Shown here: piece by piece, positions 1-8,812 of the stretch
Position numbering within the stretch: the stretch's first letter is position 1
Layout of the letters: each line of letters begins with the position of its first letter
NCBI GenBank assembly: GCA_024228575.1
Contig: JAAETH010000542.1
Location: 1 to 64,000, forward strand
DNA from: Actinomycetes bacterium
Lineage (GTDB): Bacteria > Actinomycetota > Acidimicrobiia > Acidimicrobiales > Poriferisodalaceae
DNA length: 64,000 nucleotides
Direction of reading: 5' to 3'
Position numbers and translations under genes: made by a program
Notes under the pieces: model-generated
The model's input: the letters and a program-made list of their open reading frames with translations, nothing else
What the model was told of the DNA's origin: nothing
Databases searched by the model: none

Positions 1-2433
1 CCCCAAATCGATACGGGCCTCGCTGCCGATGGCTCCGCGCTGGGTGTGGGTGAGGACGATCCATACTGGACCAGGTCGGACACCCGTGTCTCGGCGAGGA
101 CCGCCGCAAGGGCCGTGGGAAAGTGCAACCTGAGCTTCCCCACCGAACCCGCCATGGCGATCTGGACGGACAACGGTTGTGACAACGACGACCACCGCTG
201 GTTCCAGCGGGCGTTCACATTGGACTCGTTCGAGAATCCTGGATCGTTGGTGCTGCGCGCCGACGCCGCCCTCGATGGTCAGTTCACGTTCTACGTGAAC
301 AACGTCGAGCAGAATCAGACCGGCTCTGGGCACGACAATCTGATCCGTCTCACCGGACCGTTCGTGGCGGGCCAGAACCTGATCGAGATCGACGCCAATG
401 GCCAGATCGATGATCACGGCCTTGCCATCGACTTCGAGTGGGAACGTCTTGCCGATGCCGGCGATGCGGGCGTCACCCCGATCGACCTGAACGAGTCGGC
501 CACCCACACCCAGTCCTCGACTGGAAACTGGGGCTGGCCGGCCTCCGCCGACCTCGCCGGCGACGGCAACAACGACGGTCGGTACTGGAACGGATCGGTC
601 AGCCACACAGCATCCGGCGGATCCGGTTGGTGGCAGGCAGACCTGCACGCGTTGGCTCCCATCGACAGCATCACCGTCTGGAACCGCACAGACTGCTGCC
701 AGACACGTATCAGCGGCGCATCGCTGTTCTTGTCGCCAGACCCGTTCACCAGCAACACCGCAGCGGGTATGAGGGCACAGCCCGGGGTCGTCGAGATAGA
801 CCTCGACGACAACGCACTGATCAGCGGCAGTGACACGGTGTCGGCAAACGGAGTCGCCGCACGTTATGTGAGGATCGCTGTCAGCAACTACCTGCACCTC
901 GCCGAGGTCGACATCGTCGGACACGTCAACGACGCCGCGGGCTCGTCCCAAATCGACACCGACTGGATGGTGTCGGACACCTTGGACGGTCCGAGACGTC
1001 CTGCGATCCTCGCGACGGGCGCAGGGTGTGTCACCCCGTGGAGCAACCAGCCGGGCAACTCCGAGCCGATCTGGGCAGATTCGTGTGCCATCGAGAACGA
1101 ATCGTTCTACTTCCACCGCGAGATCGACATCGATGGTGCAGACGATCCTGCCTCGCTTGTCGCAGTGATGCAGTACACGGCAGACAACACCGTGTCCGAT
1201 GTGTACGTGAACGGTGTTGCCCAGGGTGTTTGGGGCAATGACTGGCAGACCGTTTACGAGGCCGACCTCGAGGGTCCATTCGTGGAGGGCGTGAACACCA
1301 TCACCATCCACGCGGGGAACTCCGACGGACCTGCCGGCCTGTTGGCTTCGGTCGGCTGGAAACGTCTCGCAGAGGGGTGCCCGGACAGCGACGGGTTCAC
1401 CACGCGGCCCTGTATCGCACAGGCCGAATCGCACGACACTGCGGTCATGCGTTTCGACATCGACAACACCGGAAACGTTGCTGCGGGCGGAGTGGTCGTC
1501 TACGGCACCCTGCCGTACTTCGGCGACACCACGTTGATCAGCGGCGAGGACCGCAACTCGGACTTCGCTCTCACCCTGGTCGGTGAGGCGAGGATCGTCA
1601 GCCAGCCGGGTTCGGCGTCGGTGAGCGTTCAGTACTCGATGTCGACCAACCCATGTCGCCCGGAGCTGGGCATGCAGGCTCCAGGAGTCGCATGGCCCTC
1701 GGGCTGCGACATGGACTGGACATCGGTTCCGGAGGACATCTCCGACGTGACAGCGGTTCGGGTAGTCGCCGACATCCCCGACGGCTCTGCCTGGGAGGCT
1801 AGCGAAGGTCTGCGCGTCGAACTCGACGTCAGGACTGCTCAGGGCTCGTTCAACCGTGACGAATATGCCTGGATGTCGTGGGGCTCCCAGCTCCAGTCGG
1901 TGGCCGGGCTCCCGTTGGATGCCGTCGAGACCGTACCGGCCGGCCTGATGATTCCCCGCTCGGTGAACGGCATCGGCGATTGGATCTGGCTCGACCAGAA
2001 CCGTGACGGAATCCAGGACCCTGACGAGGTGGGCGTCAACGGCGTCGAGATCGAGCTGTACGACGTGAACCGCGAGCTGGTTGCCACAACCGTGTCGCAG
2101 AACCTCGACAACAACTCGGGCATGCCCGGCTACTACTGGTTCGGCGACCTCGTACCCGGTCAGTACTACATCCACCTGACGAGGGTGCCGATCTCGTGGA
2201 ACACCATGAGCCCCGACCTCAGCGCCGACGACACCGACAGCGATATCAGCCCGCTGACCCGGGAGAGCCCCCTGGTCACGGTCGAGGAAACAGGTCTGAT
2301 TCGCACCGTGGACGTAGGATTCTTCATCCCGCAGGGCCCGGCAACCTGCGTCGACGACAGGCCCGAATACGACCCGACCGATACCGATCAGGAACGTCGC
2401 GAGGTCGCAGAGGCAAGCCCTTGTCCCGGCTGA
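1..2433 (+). CDS. Secreted multidomain protein with F5/8-type and SdrD B-like domains (5' end outside window)
   Basis: The reading frame is open from base 1, so the start lies upstream; 810 residues are visible. Domains in order: a beta-sandwich-like module (about bases 157-450), an F5/8 type C (discoidin-like) module (about 481-933, ending in ARYVRIAVSNYLHLAEVDI), a second copy of the first module (about 1003-1371; both copies contain IW-D near the start, a GPF-V-G-N-I motif, and end in W-K/E-R-L), a DUF11-like stretch, and one SdrD B-like domain starting GDWIWLDQNRDG (about 1969-2328). F5/8 domains usually bind carbohydrate, and SdrD B domains are structural stalks. The C-terminus has no sorting motif and no membrane helix, so the protein is probably released or held non-covalently. 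Tail cysteines could form a disulfide. Function is otherwise unknown; surface or extracellular location is inferred. Confidence 0.8.
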   Translation, partial: PQIDTGLAADGSALGVGEDDPYWTRSDTRVSARTAARAVGKCNLSFPTEPAMAIWTDNGCDNDDHRWFQRAFTLDSFENPGSLVLRADAALDGQFTFYVNNVEQNQTGSGHDNLIRLTGPFVAGQNLIEIDANGQIDDHGLAIDFEWERLADAGDAGVTPIDLNESATHTQSSTGNWGWPASADLAGDGNNDGRYWNGSVSHTASGGSGWWQADLHALAPIDSITVWNRTDCCQTRISGASLFLSPDPFTSNTAAGMRAQPGVVEIDLDDNALISGSDTVSANGVAARYVRIAVSNYLHLAEVDIVGHVNDAAGSSQIDTDWMVSDTLDGPRRPAILATGAGCVTPWSNQPGNSEPIWADSCAIENESFYFHREIDIDGADDPASLVAVMQYTADNTVSDVYVNGVAQGVWGNDWQTVYEADLEGPFVEGVNTITIHAGNSDGPAGLLASVGWKRLAEGCPDSDGFTTRPCIAQAESHDTAVMRFDIDNTGNVAAGGVVVYGTLPYFGDTTLISGEDRNSDFALTLVGEARIVSQPGSASVSVQYSMSTNPCRPELGMQAPGVAWPSGCDMDWTSVPEDISDVTAVRVVADIPDGSAWEASEGLRVELDVRTAQGSFNRDEYAWMSWGSQLQSVAGLPLDAVETVPAGLMIPRSVNGIGDWIWLDQNRDGIQDPDEVGVNGVEIELYDVNRELVATTVSQNLDNNSGMPGYYWFGDLVPGQYYIHLTRVPISWNTMSPDLSADDTDSDISPLTRESPLVTVEETGLIRTVDVGFFIPQGPATCVDDRPEYDPTDTDQERREVAEASPCPG

Positions 2434-2446
2434 TGTGAACTGTTTG

Positions 2447-2478
2447 AAGGGCCGTCCCGCCATGTTGGGGCGGCCCTT
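2447..2478. terminator. Hairpin terminator between convergent genes
   Basis: A 12-bp inverted repeat (2447-2458 with 2467-2478, one G-T pair, 8-base loop) lies 14 bases after the stop of the upstream plus-strand gene and 28 bases after the stop of the converging minus-strand lipoprotein. Neither side has a long T-run, but the stem is strong and GC-rich, as is usual in actinomycete terminators. It could serve both directions. Confidence 0.7.
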
Positions 2479-2505
2479 CGGAGGACTCCGATCACTGCAC
2501 GACTG

Positions 2506-3213
2506 CTAGCAGCCGTCGTATTCGACCTCGGGGAGCTGTCCGGTGCGAAAACGAACGACGACACCTTCGGCGTTCGTTTCGAACACAATCCTGAGGTTGG
2601 CGTCCTTGTCATCGACGGGCACGTAGGTGAGGTCCTCGCCGCCTGTTGCCCCGTTCGACGACACGACGATCTTGTCGCCGAACAGTCCGATGATGTCCTC
2701 CCTGGTCGAGCCGATACCCGCCCCCGAGCGGGTCGTGATGATGCTCGGTGACTCGATGTCGACCCGTGAGACGCGACCGTACGTGACGACGAAGCTTACC
2801 CCCGGAGGGCCGCCAGGGGCGGTGTGGTAGCGGCAGGTCTCATCTCCGGCGACGTCGGGAATCGCCTCCAGCTCGACGCCGATCTTCTCGGCGACGAGCT
2901 CGATGGTGTCACCCACGTATACGGGTCCAAGCCCGATGGTCGAGACTCGAGCCGAGTCGGTCAGCTCGGCACCTTGCCCGCTCTGGGGGGCTGTTGTGGT
3001 CGACTCGGGAGCCATTGTGGAAGACGTGCTCGACGAGGTGGTCGGAGCGTTCTGGGCAGTGTCGTCTTCTGCCCCGGGGCCGGTGTCGGTCGCCTCGACC
3101 TGGGTGGAGGTGGTGCTCGATGTGTCGAGCACCGTGTTTCCTGAGTCAGATGATCCACACCCCGCCACCAACACGACTGCGACACCGGCGAGAACAATTC
3201 CAATACCCCTCAT
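2506..3213 (-). CDS. Small secreted lipoprotein
   Basis: 235 residues. The N-terminus is a lipoprotein signal: Arg, hydrophobic core, lipobox LVAGC with lipidated Cys at about residue 19. A Ser/Thr/Asp-rich linker (about 20-75) follows, typical of actinobacterial lipoproteins. The folded C-terminal part (about 80-235) contains a GIGSTREDIIGLFG segment, resembling small beta-rich domains in which a G-S-T-x-x-D-V/I helix recurs, as in SmpA-like or PASTA-neighbour folds. The protein ends in Cys, which may pair with an earlier Cys near position 145. No enzymatic motif was recognised. It is transcribed alone, convergent with the gene before it. Confidence 0.75.
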   Translation of the reverse strand: MRGIGIVLAGVAVVLVAGCGSSDSGNTVLDTSSTTSTQVEATDTGPGAEDDTAQNAPTTSSSTSSTMAPESTTTAPQSGQGAELTDSARVSTIGLGPVYVGDTIELVAEKIGVELEAIPDVAGDETCRYHTAPGGPPGVSFVVTYGRVSRVDIESPSIITTRSGAGIGSTREDIIGLFGDKIVVSSNGATGGEDLTYVPVDDKDANLRIVFETNAEGVVVRFRTGQLPEVEYDGC

Positions 3214-3334
3214 GTCTCACGAGAGTACGCAAGGGTTCTGGTCAGGTGTTCGCGGGGTCGATGCCGGACGCCCTCATGTGGGTACCGCGGCTCATACGGG
3301 CGCGAAACGGTCCTGGGTCTGCCACCATGTAGCA

Positions 3335-3811
3335 ATGTCCAAGCCCCCCGAATTCAACATCGACACGAACCTGAACTACCAGGTGACGATCTCGACCTCA
3401 AAAGGTGAGATCGTGATGGATCTCGACCCACAGCTCGCTCCGGCAACCGTCAACAATTTCGTGAACCTCGCACGCGACGGGTACTACAACGGTCTGACCT
3501 TCCACCGTGTTGTTCCTGCGTTTGTCGTCCAGGGGGGCTGCCCCACCGGCGACGGAAGGGGAGGCCCCGGATACCGATTTGCCGACGAGCCCGTTCAGGG
3601 CGAGTACACCCTCGGAGCCGTGGCGATGGCCAACGCTGGACCCAACACCAACGGCAGCCAATTCTTCATCTGCATAGACGACTGCTCCCGCAAACTCGAG
3701 AAGCTCTACAATCTTTTTGGTCATGTGACATCTGGCATGGATGTTGCACTCGCCGTGTCGGTCGGCGACTCGATGGATTCGGTAGTCGTGGTGGAGACAC
3801 AGCGGCAGTGA
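3335..3811 (+). CDS. Peptidyl-prolyl cis-trans isomerase, cyclophilin type
   Basis: 158 residues from ATG at 3335. Cyclophilins isomerise X-Pro bonds during protein folding. The hallmark signatures are present: LTFHRVVPAFVVQGG (catalytic Arg in FHR, Gln in VQGG), GYRFADE, AMANAGPNTNGSQFFI and LYNLFGHV. There is no signal peptide, so it is probably cytoplasmic. The length matches compact single-domain bacterial enzymes. The frame is open further upstream, but that extension overlaps the antisense lipoprotein and lacks coding character, so the ATG was preferred. The antiporter gene starts only 11 bases after the stop. Confidence 0.93.
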   Translation: MSKPPEFNIDTNLNYQVTISTSKGEIVMDLDPQLAPATVNNFVNLARDGYYNGLTFHRVVPAFVVQGGCPTGDGRGGPGYRFADEPVQGEYTLGAVAMANAGPNTNGSQFFICIDDCSRKLEKLYNLFGHVTSGMDVALAVSVGDSMDSVVVVETQRQ

Positions 3812-3821
3812 GGCTGGGGGC

Positions 3822-5444
3822 GTGACCAACGGTCTTGCTGCTTTTGCGCTGCTGGCATGGCTCGCCTATCTGGCGAGCCGTGTCCTCGCGCGCCGCAATC
3901 TGCCCGAACTGCTCGGATTCCTGCTCGTCGGTGCGATCCTCGGCCCGTCGGCGCTGGGGCTCATCGACGAACACGATCTGATCCAACTCAAACCGATCAC
4001 CGAGATCGCACTCGCCGTTCTCATGTTTGTCATCGGTGAGCGTGCATCGGCCCGGGCCCTGCGCGCCGCCCGATGGTCTGTAACCGCGGGCATCGCCCAA
4101 TATGTCATCTCGGCCTTCGGTGTCTTTTTTGCGGCCGAGTGGGCCGGAGCGCAGCGTTCGGTGGCGCTGTTGCTCGCCGCTCTCGCCGGCGCCGGCGCAC
4201 CCTTGACCATCGCCCACGTGGTCGGGTCCGCTCGCATAGCCAGCCCCTACACACGTGGTCTCATATCCACCCACGCTGTATCCGACGCCCTGGCGACCAC
4301 CACCTTTGCCGCCATACTTCCGGTGGCGACACTGCTCTCCAACGAGGACGCCAGCGTCTGGAGCGCCATCGGCGACTTCATGAAGCTCGGCATCGGTGGC
4401 GCCGTCGTCGGTGTCATCCTCGGCTTGTTGATCGCCAGGCTGGGTCACCAGATCGAGACCTCCGGAGAGCTCCTGCTGTTCGTCGGTGTACATCTGCTGC
4501 TGGGCTGGGCGGTCTCCAAACAGGTCGAGATCTCGCTACCGCTGGCAGCTCTCATCGCCGGCGCCGTCGCTGCTTCGGTATCGCCGGTTGCGTTCTCCCA
4601 GCGCCTGTTCCGCACCATCAAGACCATCGAGCAGCCCCTCTACCTGATGTTTTTTGCGCTGGCCGGGGCCTCGATCCACCTCGCCGATATCCCCGATGTC
4701 GGCAAGGTCGGCCTCGCCTACGTCGTCGTTCGTGTGCTTGCCAAGATCGTGGGTGCCCTCATAGGCGGCCCCATCGGCGGCCTCGGCTTTCGTCAGTCGT
4801 TTCGTCTTGGCATCGACCTCACACCCCAGGCGGGTGTTGCGGTTGGTCTGGCCGTTCTTGCGTCGGAGGTCATCCCGGACCAGGGCGTCGATGCCGCCAC
4901 GGTCGTACTGGGGTCGGTGGTGTTGTTCGAGTTGATCGGTCCGCTGCTGGTCATGCGCAACCTCGGCTACGAGAAACGTTCGGCAGCCGACGAGTCGACC
5001 GTTGCGGTTCCTGCGATCAACTTCGATGAGGTACCCGAGCGCGTGCTCATCGCGGCTCCGTCCTCGGTCGATCCACCCGAGTGGCTCCTGAACGCAACCG
5101 CCCGGTGGCATGCCAAGGTCGTCCTCCTCGTGCCCGGCGACGAGGAGAGTGCCCACGTCGAGCGTGTCGGACGTCTCGCCGAGTCGGCGGGATGTGAGTT
5201 CCAGTTTGTTCCGCTCACCTCCGAATCGTTCACGGGGGCGGTGGTCAGAGCCCAAGCTTCTTCGAGGGCCGACTTGGTCGTACTGTTCGGCAACCGGCTG
5301 CTCGGCAGCTCCAGCCGCCTGGCTCTGATGCCTTCGGAGAGGATCGCCCGTCAGCTGTCGTGCCCCGTGTTGACCTTCCCACTGTCGGAGGCCGGTCCGC
5401 CGGCACCCGAACCCGGCGCCGGGCGCTTCTGGCCCTTCACCTAG
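3822..5444 (+). CDS. Cation:proton antiporter (CPA2/Kef type) with C-terminal Usp-like domain
   Basis: 540 residues from GTG. Residues 1-380 carry about twelve hydrophobic helices with the LPELLGFLLVGAILGP signature of the sodium/proton exchanger (PF00999-type) fold. Such proteins exchange monovalent cations for protons across the plasma membrane. A cytoplasmic region of about 400-540 follows, with alternating strands and helices (VLIAAPSS near its start, SCPVL near its end) resembling a universal stress protein domain. This suggests nucleotide or ligand control of transport. There is no TrkA-N domain as in KefB/C. Substrate (Na+ or K+) cannot be told from sequence. Confidence 0.88.
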   Translation: MTNGLAAFALLAWLAYLASRVLARRNLPELLGFLLVGAILGPSALGLIDEHDLIQLKPITEIALAVLMFVIGERASARALRAARWSVTAGIAQYVISAFGVFFAAEWAGAQRSVALLLAALAGAGAPLTIAHVVGSARIASPYTRGLISTHAVSDALATTTFAAILPVATLLSNEDASVWSAIGDFMKLGIGGAVVGVILGLLIARLGHQIETSGELLLFVGVHLLLGWAVSKQVEISLPLAALIAGAVAASVSPVAFSQRLFRTIKTIEQPLYLMFFALAGASIHLADIPDVGKVGLAYVVVRVLAKIVGALIGGPIGGLGFRQSFRLGIDLTPQAGVAVGLAVLASEVIPDQGVDAATVVLGSVVLFELIGPLLVMRNLGYEKRSAADESTVAVPAINFDEVPERVLIAAPSSVDPPEWLLNATARWHAKVVLLVPGDEESAHVERVGRLAESAGCEFQFVPLTSESFTGAVVRAQASSRADLVVLFGNRLLGSSSRLALMPSERIARQLSCPVLTFPLSEAGPPAPEPGAGRFWPFT

Positions 5445-5588
5445 ACGATCGGTTCCCAGGGTTGGGGTCTGAGGTTCCCTTCGTATGGATGAGACGGCAC
5501 CGATAAAGGGCTCGATCGCGGCGACCCGGGGTGGGGCTGTCCGCGGACGCGTCTGGTCGACCGACCGTGACCGAACCACCACCCACCG

Positions 5589-5897
5589 TCACCCAGCCCG
5601 CCCCGGGCTCTCGGTCGGCGATGCCTTCTCGACTCGAACGAGCGTATTGAGGGCGCACGCAACGGCGTAGCCCTTTTCCGACAACTCCCACGAGTCGAAG
5701 TCGTCGTGGTCGACGAGAGACACACCCCTCATCTCGTTGAGTCGTTTCGACAACACGCTCGGCGACATCGAGTCGCAGCGTCGGCGCAGCTCGTTGAAAC
5801 CGAGTGCCCCACCGCCCAGCTCGAAGACGACACGAAGAGCCCAGCGGTGGCCCAGGACATCTAGGAGTCGATGCTGCTCTGAATCGAGGCCCGCCAT
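5589..5897 (-). CDS. HxlR-family winged-helix transcriptional regulator
   Basis: 102 residues. The helix-turn-helix pattern of HxlR/MarR-like regulators is clear: HRWALRVVFEL, then GFNELRRRC, then MSPSVLSKRLNEM, then a wing and a terminal WELSEKGYAV. HxlR proteins are DNA-binding dimers that often sense redox or electrophile stress. This one has a single Cys near residue 40 in the recognition region. Its gene lies 90 bases downstream of the deacylase-like gene on the same strand. The target is unknown. The region between it and the convergent antiporter gene (5445-5588) shows no feature I can name. Confidence 0.8.
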   Translation of the reverse strand: MAGLDSEQHRLLDVLGHRWALRVVFELGGGALGFNELRRRCDSMSPSVLSKRLNEMRGVSLVDHDDFDSWELSEKGYAVACALNTLVRVEKASPTESPGRAG

Positions 5898-5987
5898 GTC
5901 CCAACAATAGCCAGAGCCGCTGTTGTGGCCGTGGAACGCTCGGGCCTGTCGGAGGTTTCGTGTAGCGAACCAGCCACAAACAACAGA

Positions 5988-6431
5988 TCAAGCAGCCGAA
6001 GCCAGGTCCCAGAGGATCGCAGCGCTCGTTCGGGCGAGGGTGTGAGGATCGATCTCGAAGATGGTGTCAGGCCTACCGGCCGCAGCGAAGACGGTGTTGT
6101 GGGCGAGCAGGTCGCGGTCCATGTACACCGGAAGGTCGCTGCCGAAGGGTGCCACACCGCCGATTGCGTAGCCGGTAGCGGAACGAACCTCGTCTGCGCT
6201 GGCCCGTTGCACACGACCTCCGCCCGCAGCAACTGCGAGAGCGCTCTCGTCGAGCTGGCTGACTCCGCTGACCAGAGCGAGGACGGGTTGGCCTCCGATG
6301 AGGAACACAAGGCTTTTGACTATGCGAGACACGTCGACGCCGACCGCTCTCGCAGCGTCGTCGGCGGTACGAGCACTGGTGTCCTGGACAAGGGGGACAA
6401 TCTCGACGCCGCGCGCGGCCGCCGATTTCAC
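5988..6431 (-). CDS. YbaK/aminoacyl-tRNA deacylase-family protein
   Basis: 147 residues from GTG at 6431. The domain is the YbaK/ProX type that hydrolyses misacylated tRNA (Cys-tRNA-Pro or Ala-tRNA-Pro): TADDAARAVG, IVKSLVF (the conserved catalytic-site Lys), LVSG, and GYAIGGVAPFG near the C-terminus. The start is uncertain. The frame stays open to an ATG at 6587, which would overlap the previous gene by 65 bases, and no other ATG, GTG or TTG occurs between. The GTG start trims a few residues that most family members have. Cytoplasmic; specificity unknown. Confidence 0.78.
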   Translation of the reverse strand: MKSAAARGVEIVPLVQDTSARTADDAARAVGVDVSRIVKSLVFLIGGQPVLALVSGVSQLDESALAVAAGGGRVQRASADEVRSATGYAIGGVAPFGSDLPVYMDRDLLAHNTVFAAAGRPDTIFEIDPHTLARTSAAILWDLASAA

Positions 6432-6522
6432 TACGCGCTCGACTGAGGATTCTGCGGGGGGAACGATCTCCGCACGATAAAGGAATGGGCGAGTGACCGT
6501 GGTGATTGGGAGGTGACAAGTG

Positions 6523-7743
6523 TCACATCTCGGTGGAGATCCCCAACTCTGCGTAGTTGCGGGCGTGGGCCTGCACACTTCGCACATAGACGTTGGAGTT
6601 GTTGTAGGTCAGAATCGCCGAGACCTGGTTGGTGTCGACGTCGAGTGGACCCTTCCTGCACAGGTATCGGGCCGCAGCGAGAGCCGCGTCGTGGATGTTC
6701 TGGGGATCGGCGACACCATCGCTGTTTGCGTCGACACCAAAGGCCCGCCAAGTCGACGGAATGAACTGCATGGGTCCTACGGCACGGTCGTGGACGGTGT
6801 CGGCGTCGAGGGCACCACCATCGCTGTCCATGATGACCACGGTGTTGAACTGTCCATCCAGCGCTATCCCGATGATGCCAGGCAATGCCGTACCGTCGGG
6901 CTGAAGTGCAGAACCCCGGTAGGTGCCATGGCGCGATTCGACCCGACCGATGCCCGCCAGCAGGGTCCAGTCGATGTGACACTGCGGTTGTTCGGTCGCC
7001 ATGGACCTAGCAGCCTTCAGGTAGGCGTCGAGTGCCACCAAAGTCAGATCCGACCCGGTCACCCGCGAGACCTGTCGTTCCTCTTCGACCAGTGCCTCCA
7101 TGCCGGGAAGAGCACCCCGCGCCGCTTCCAGAGCCTCGACGTTGAGCGCGAGTTCGGCCTCGAGCGAGCTGATTCGTTCGGCCACGGTGAGGTGGCTGTC
7201 CGCTGCGGTCCTGGCCGCGAACTCCGCATCTTCGAGGATGGTGGCGGTTCTGGTGATCCGGTGACGTCTGCCCGAGGCAACGGTTTCGATGACCAGTTTG
7301 CGTCGGTCGGCCCCTGCTGCCTCTGATGCGGGTGCCGTCATCGCTGCAAGCTCGGGATCGCCGCCCTCGAGGACGTAGCGCAGGACGATCAGATCGGTGA
7401 GGTCGGCTTCGGCCTCGATCAGCGAATCGCGGGCGGCTTCGATGCGTTCCTCGAGAACCGGAAGGCCGTCGGACAATTGTGTCCTCGCCGAACGCAGGTC
7501 GATCAGTTGATGGTCGATCTGGGCGATGCGTGTTTCGGAGCGTTCGATCACTGCCTCCGTCTGCTCCAGATCGGCGACAGCAGCCTTGTAGGCCGGGCTC
7601 TCCAACAAGATGTCGTCGAGATCGCCGACCGTGGAAGAGGTCGGGTCGGTCTGGGCAAGGGCGCGTTCGACGTGTACACCACCAGACACCGTCACGGCGG
7701 CGAGCAGGGCGACAGCGGCAACTCGCATTCGGCGCACGTCCAC
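6523..7743 (-). CDS. Secreted lytic murein transglycosylase with N-terminal coiled coil
   Basis: 406 residues. Signal peptide at 1-30 (cleavage after ALA). A long helical, coiled-coil region (about 45-225) resembles the regulator-type coiled coils of cell-wall hydrolases. It is followed by an SLT-type lysozyme domain (about 253-406): the catalytic Glu269 is in GRVESRHG, followed by AVGPMQFIPSTW, DANSDGVADPQNI and AARYLC. This is the pattern of the MltB-like/Rv1230c-like transglycosylases that cleave peptidoglycan between MurNAc and GlcNAc. Cys255 in the SLT domain may pair with Cys in ARYLC. It is divergent from the crotonase gene across a 108-base gap. Confidence 0.87.
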   Translation of the reverse strand: MDVRRMRVAAVALLAAVTVSGGVHVERALAQTDPTSSTVGDLDDILLESPAYKAAVADLEQTEAVIERSETRIAQIDHQLIDLRSARTQLSDGLPVLEERIEAARDSLIEAEADLTDLIVLRYVLEGGDPELAAMTAPASEAAGADRRKLVIETVASGRRHRITRTATILEDAEFAARTAADSHLTVAERISSLEAELALNVEALEAARGALPGMEALVEEERQVSRVTGSDLTLVALDAYLKAARSMATEQPQCHIDWTLLAGIGRVESRHGTYRGSALQPDGTALPGIIGIALDGQFNTVVIMDSDGGALDADTVHDRAVGPMQFIPSTWRAFGVDANSDGVADPQNIHDAALAAARYLCRKGPLDVDTNQVSAILTYNNSNVYVRSVQAHARNYAELGISTEM

Positions 7744-7851
7744 CCGGTTTCAGTCGACCGCCCGGCCTCTCTATTGCACGGTGGCAGTCGCGATGAGCCA
7801 AACTGCTTTGGGCGTCGGCGAGCAGCGCGGGCGATCCTCGTCGAAAGGGCA

Positions 7852-8724
7852 ATGATGATCGTCATCAAGGATCGAGTCACCATCGAGCTGGGCGACGAAG
7901 GTGTGGCCGATGTCAGGCTCGATCGGCCCGACAAGCTGAACTCCCTCGACAGTGAGATGTTCGGGGCACTCATCGAGGCCGGCGACATGTTGAAAGCAGA
8001 CCACAGTGTCAGGGCGGTGGTGTTGTCTGGCAACGGCAGGTCGTTCTGTGCCGGGCTCGACTTCTCCGTATTCGAGGCGATGGCCGAGACGTCGTCGGGC
8101 TCCGAGGTCGGTGCCGGCTCAGGCACGAGGTTGACCGGGAGGACCACTGCCCCATTGGAGGGCCGAATCACCCATTTGGGTCAGCAGGCGGTCTGGACCT
8201 GGCAGGAGATGGACCAGCCCGTGATCGCCGCTGTGTCGGGGCACGCTCTTGGTGGAGGTTGCCAGCTGGCTTTGGGTGCTGACATTCGCCTCGTTCATCC
8301 AGAGACCGTCATGTCGGTGCTCGAGATCCGCTGGGGCTTGATCCCGGACATGTGTTTGTCGGCGACCCTACCGCGGCTGGTCGGCCTCGACGTCGCCAAG
8401 GAACTGTGCCTCACCGGGCGCATGCTCTCGGGCATCGAGGCCGCCGATCTGGGCCTTGCTACGCGTGTCAGCGAGGACCCTCTCGCCGAAGCCCTGGCTC
8501 TGGCCCACGAGATCGCGTCGAAGAGTCCCGATGCCATCGTCAGGGCGAAGCGGCTGCTGAATCAGGCCGACTTGCTCGAGCCTGCCGCGGCATTTGCTAC
8601 AGAGCGCGAGTACATCGGCGAGCTGATCGGGAGCCCGAACCAGCGTGAGGCGGTCGCCGCCTACTTCGAGAAGCGGGCCGGGAACTTTCTCGATGTCGGG
8701 TCGTCGGGGATCGAGATTCCCTAG
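7852..8724 (+). CDS. Enoyl-CoA hydratase/isomerase family protein (crotonase)
   Basis: 290 residues. ATG at 7852 is preceded by a GAAAGG ribosome site. Crotonase fold: RPDKLNSLD, NGRSFCAGLDF (oxyanion-hole loop), SGHALGGGCQLALGADIRL, then IRWGLIPDM and LCLTGRMLSGIEAADLGLA. The usual Glu pair of enoyl-CoA hydratase is not clearly present, and the GLIPDM segment resembles crotonase-family members of unknown specificity. Acts on an acyl-CoA in the cytoplasm, probably in fatty acid or side-chain degradation. Single gene, converging on the SGNH hydrolase gene. Confidence 0.88.
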   Translation: MMIVIKDRVTIELGDEGVADVRLDRPDKLNSLDSEMFGALIEAGDMLKADHSVRAVVLSGNGRSFCAGLDFSVFEAMAETSSGSEVGAGSGTRLTGRTTAPLEGRITHLGQQAVWTWQEMDQPVIAAVSGHALGGGCQLALGADIRLVHPETVMSVLEIRWGLIPDMCLSATLPRLVGLDVAKELCLTGRMLSGIEAADLGLATRVSEDPLAEALALAHEIASKSPDAIVRAKRLLNQADLLEPAAAFATEREYIGELIGSPNQREAVAAYFEKRAGNFLDVGSSGIEIP

Positions 8725-8812
8725 GTCTTGCGGCCCGGGGCTCGACGTTGCAGGTCCTTCGCCCGAGGGACCGGGTGCCCTGAAGCGAATCCTCTCGCGA
8801 GCCGACCACACG

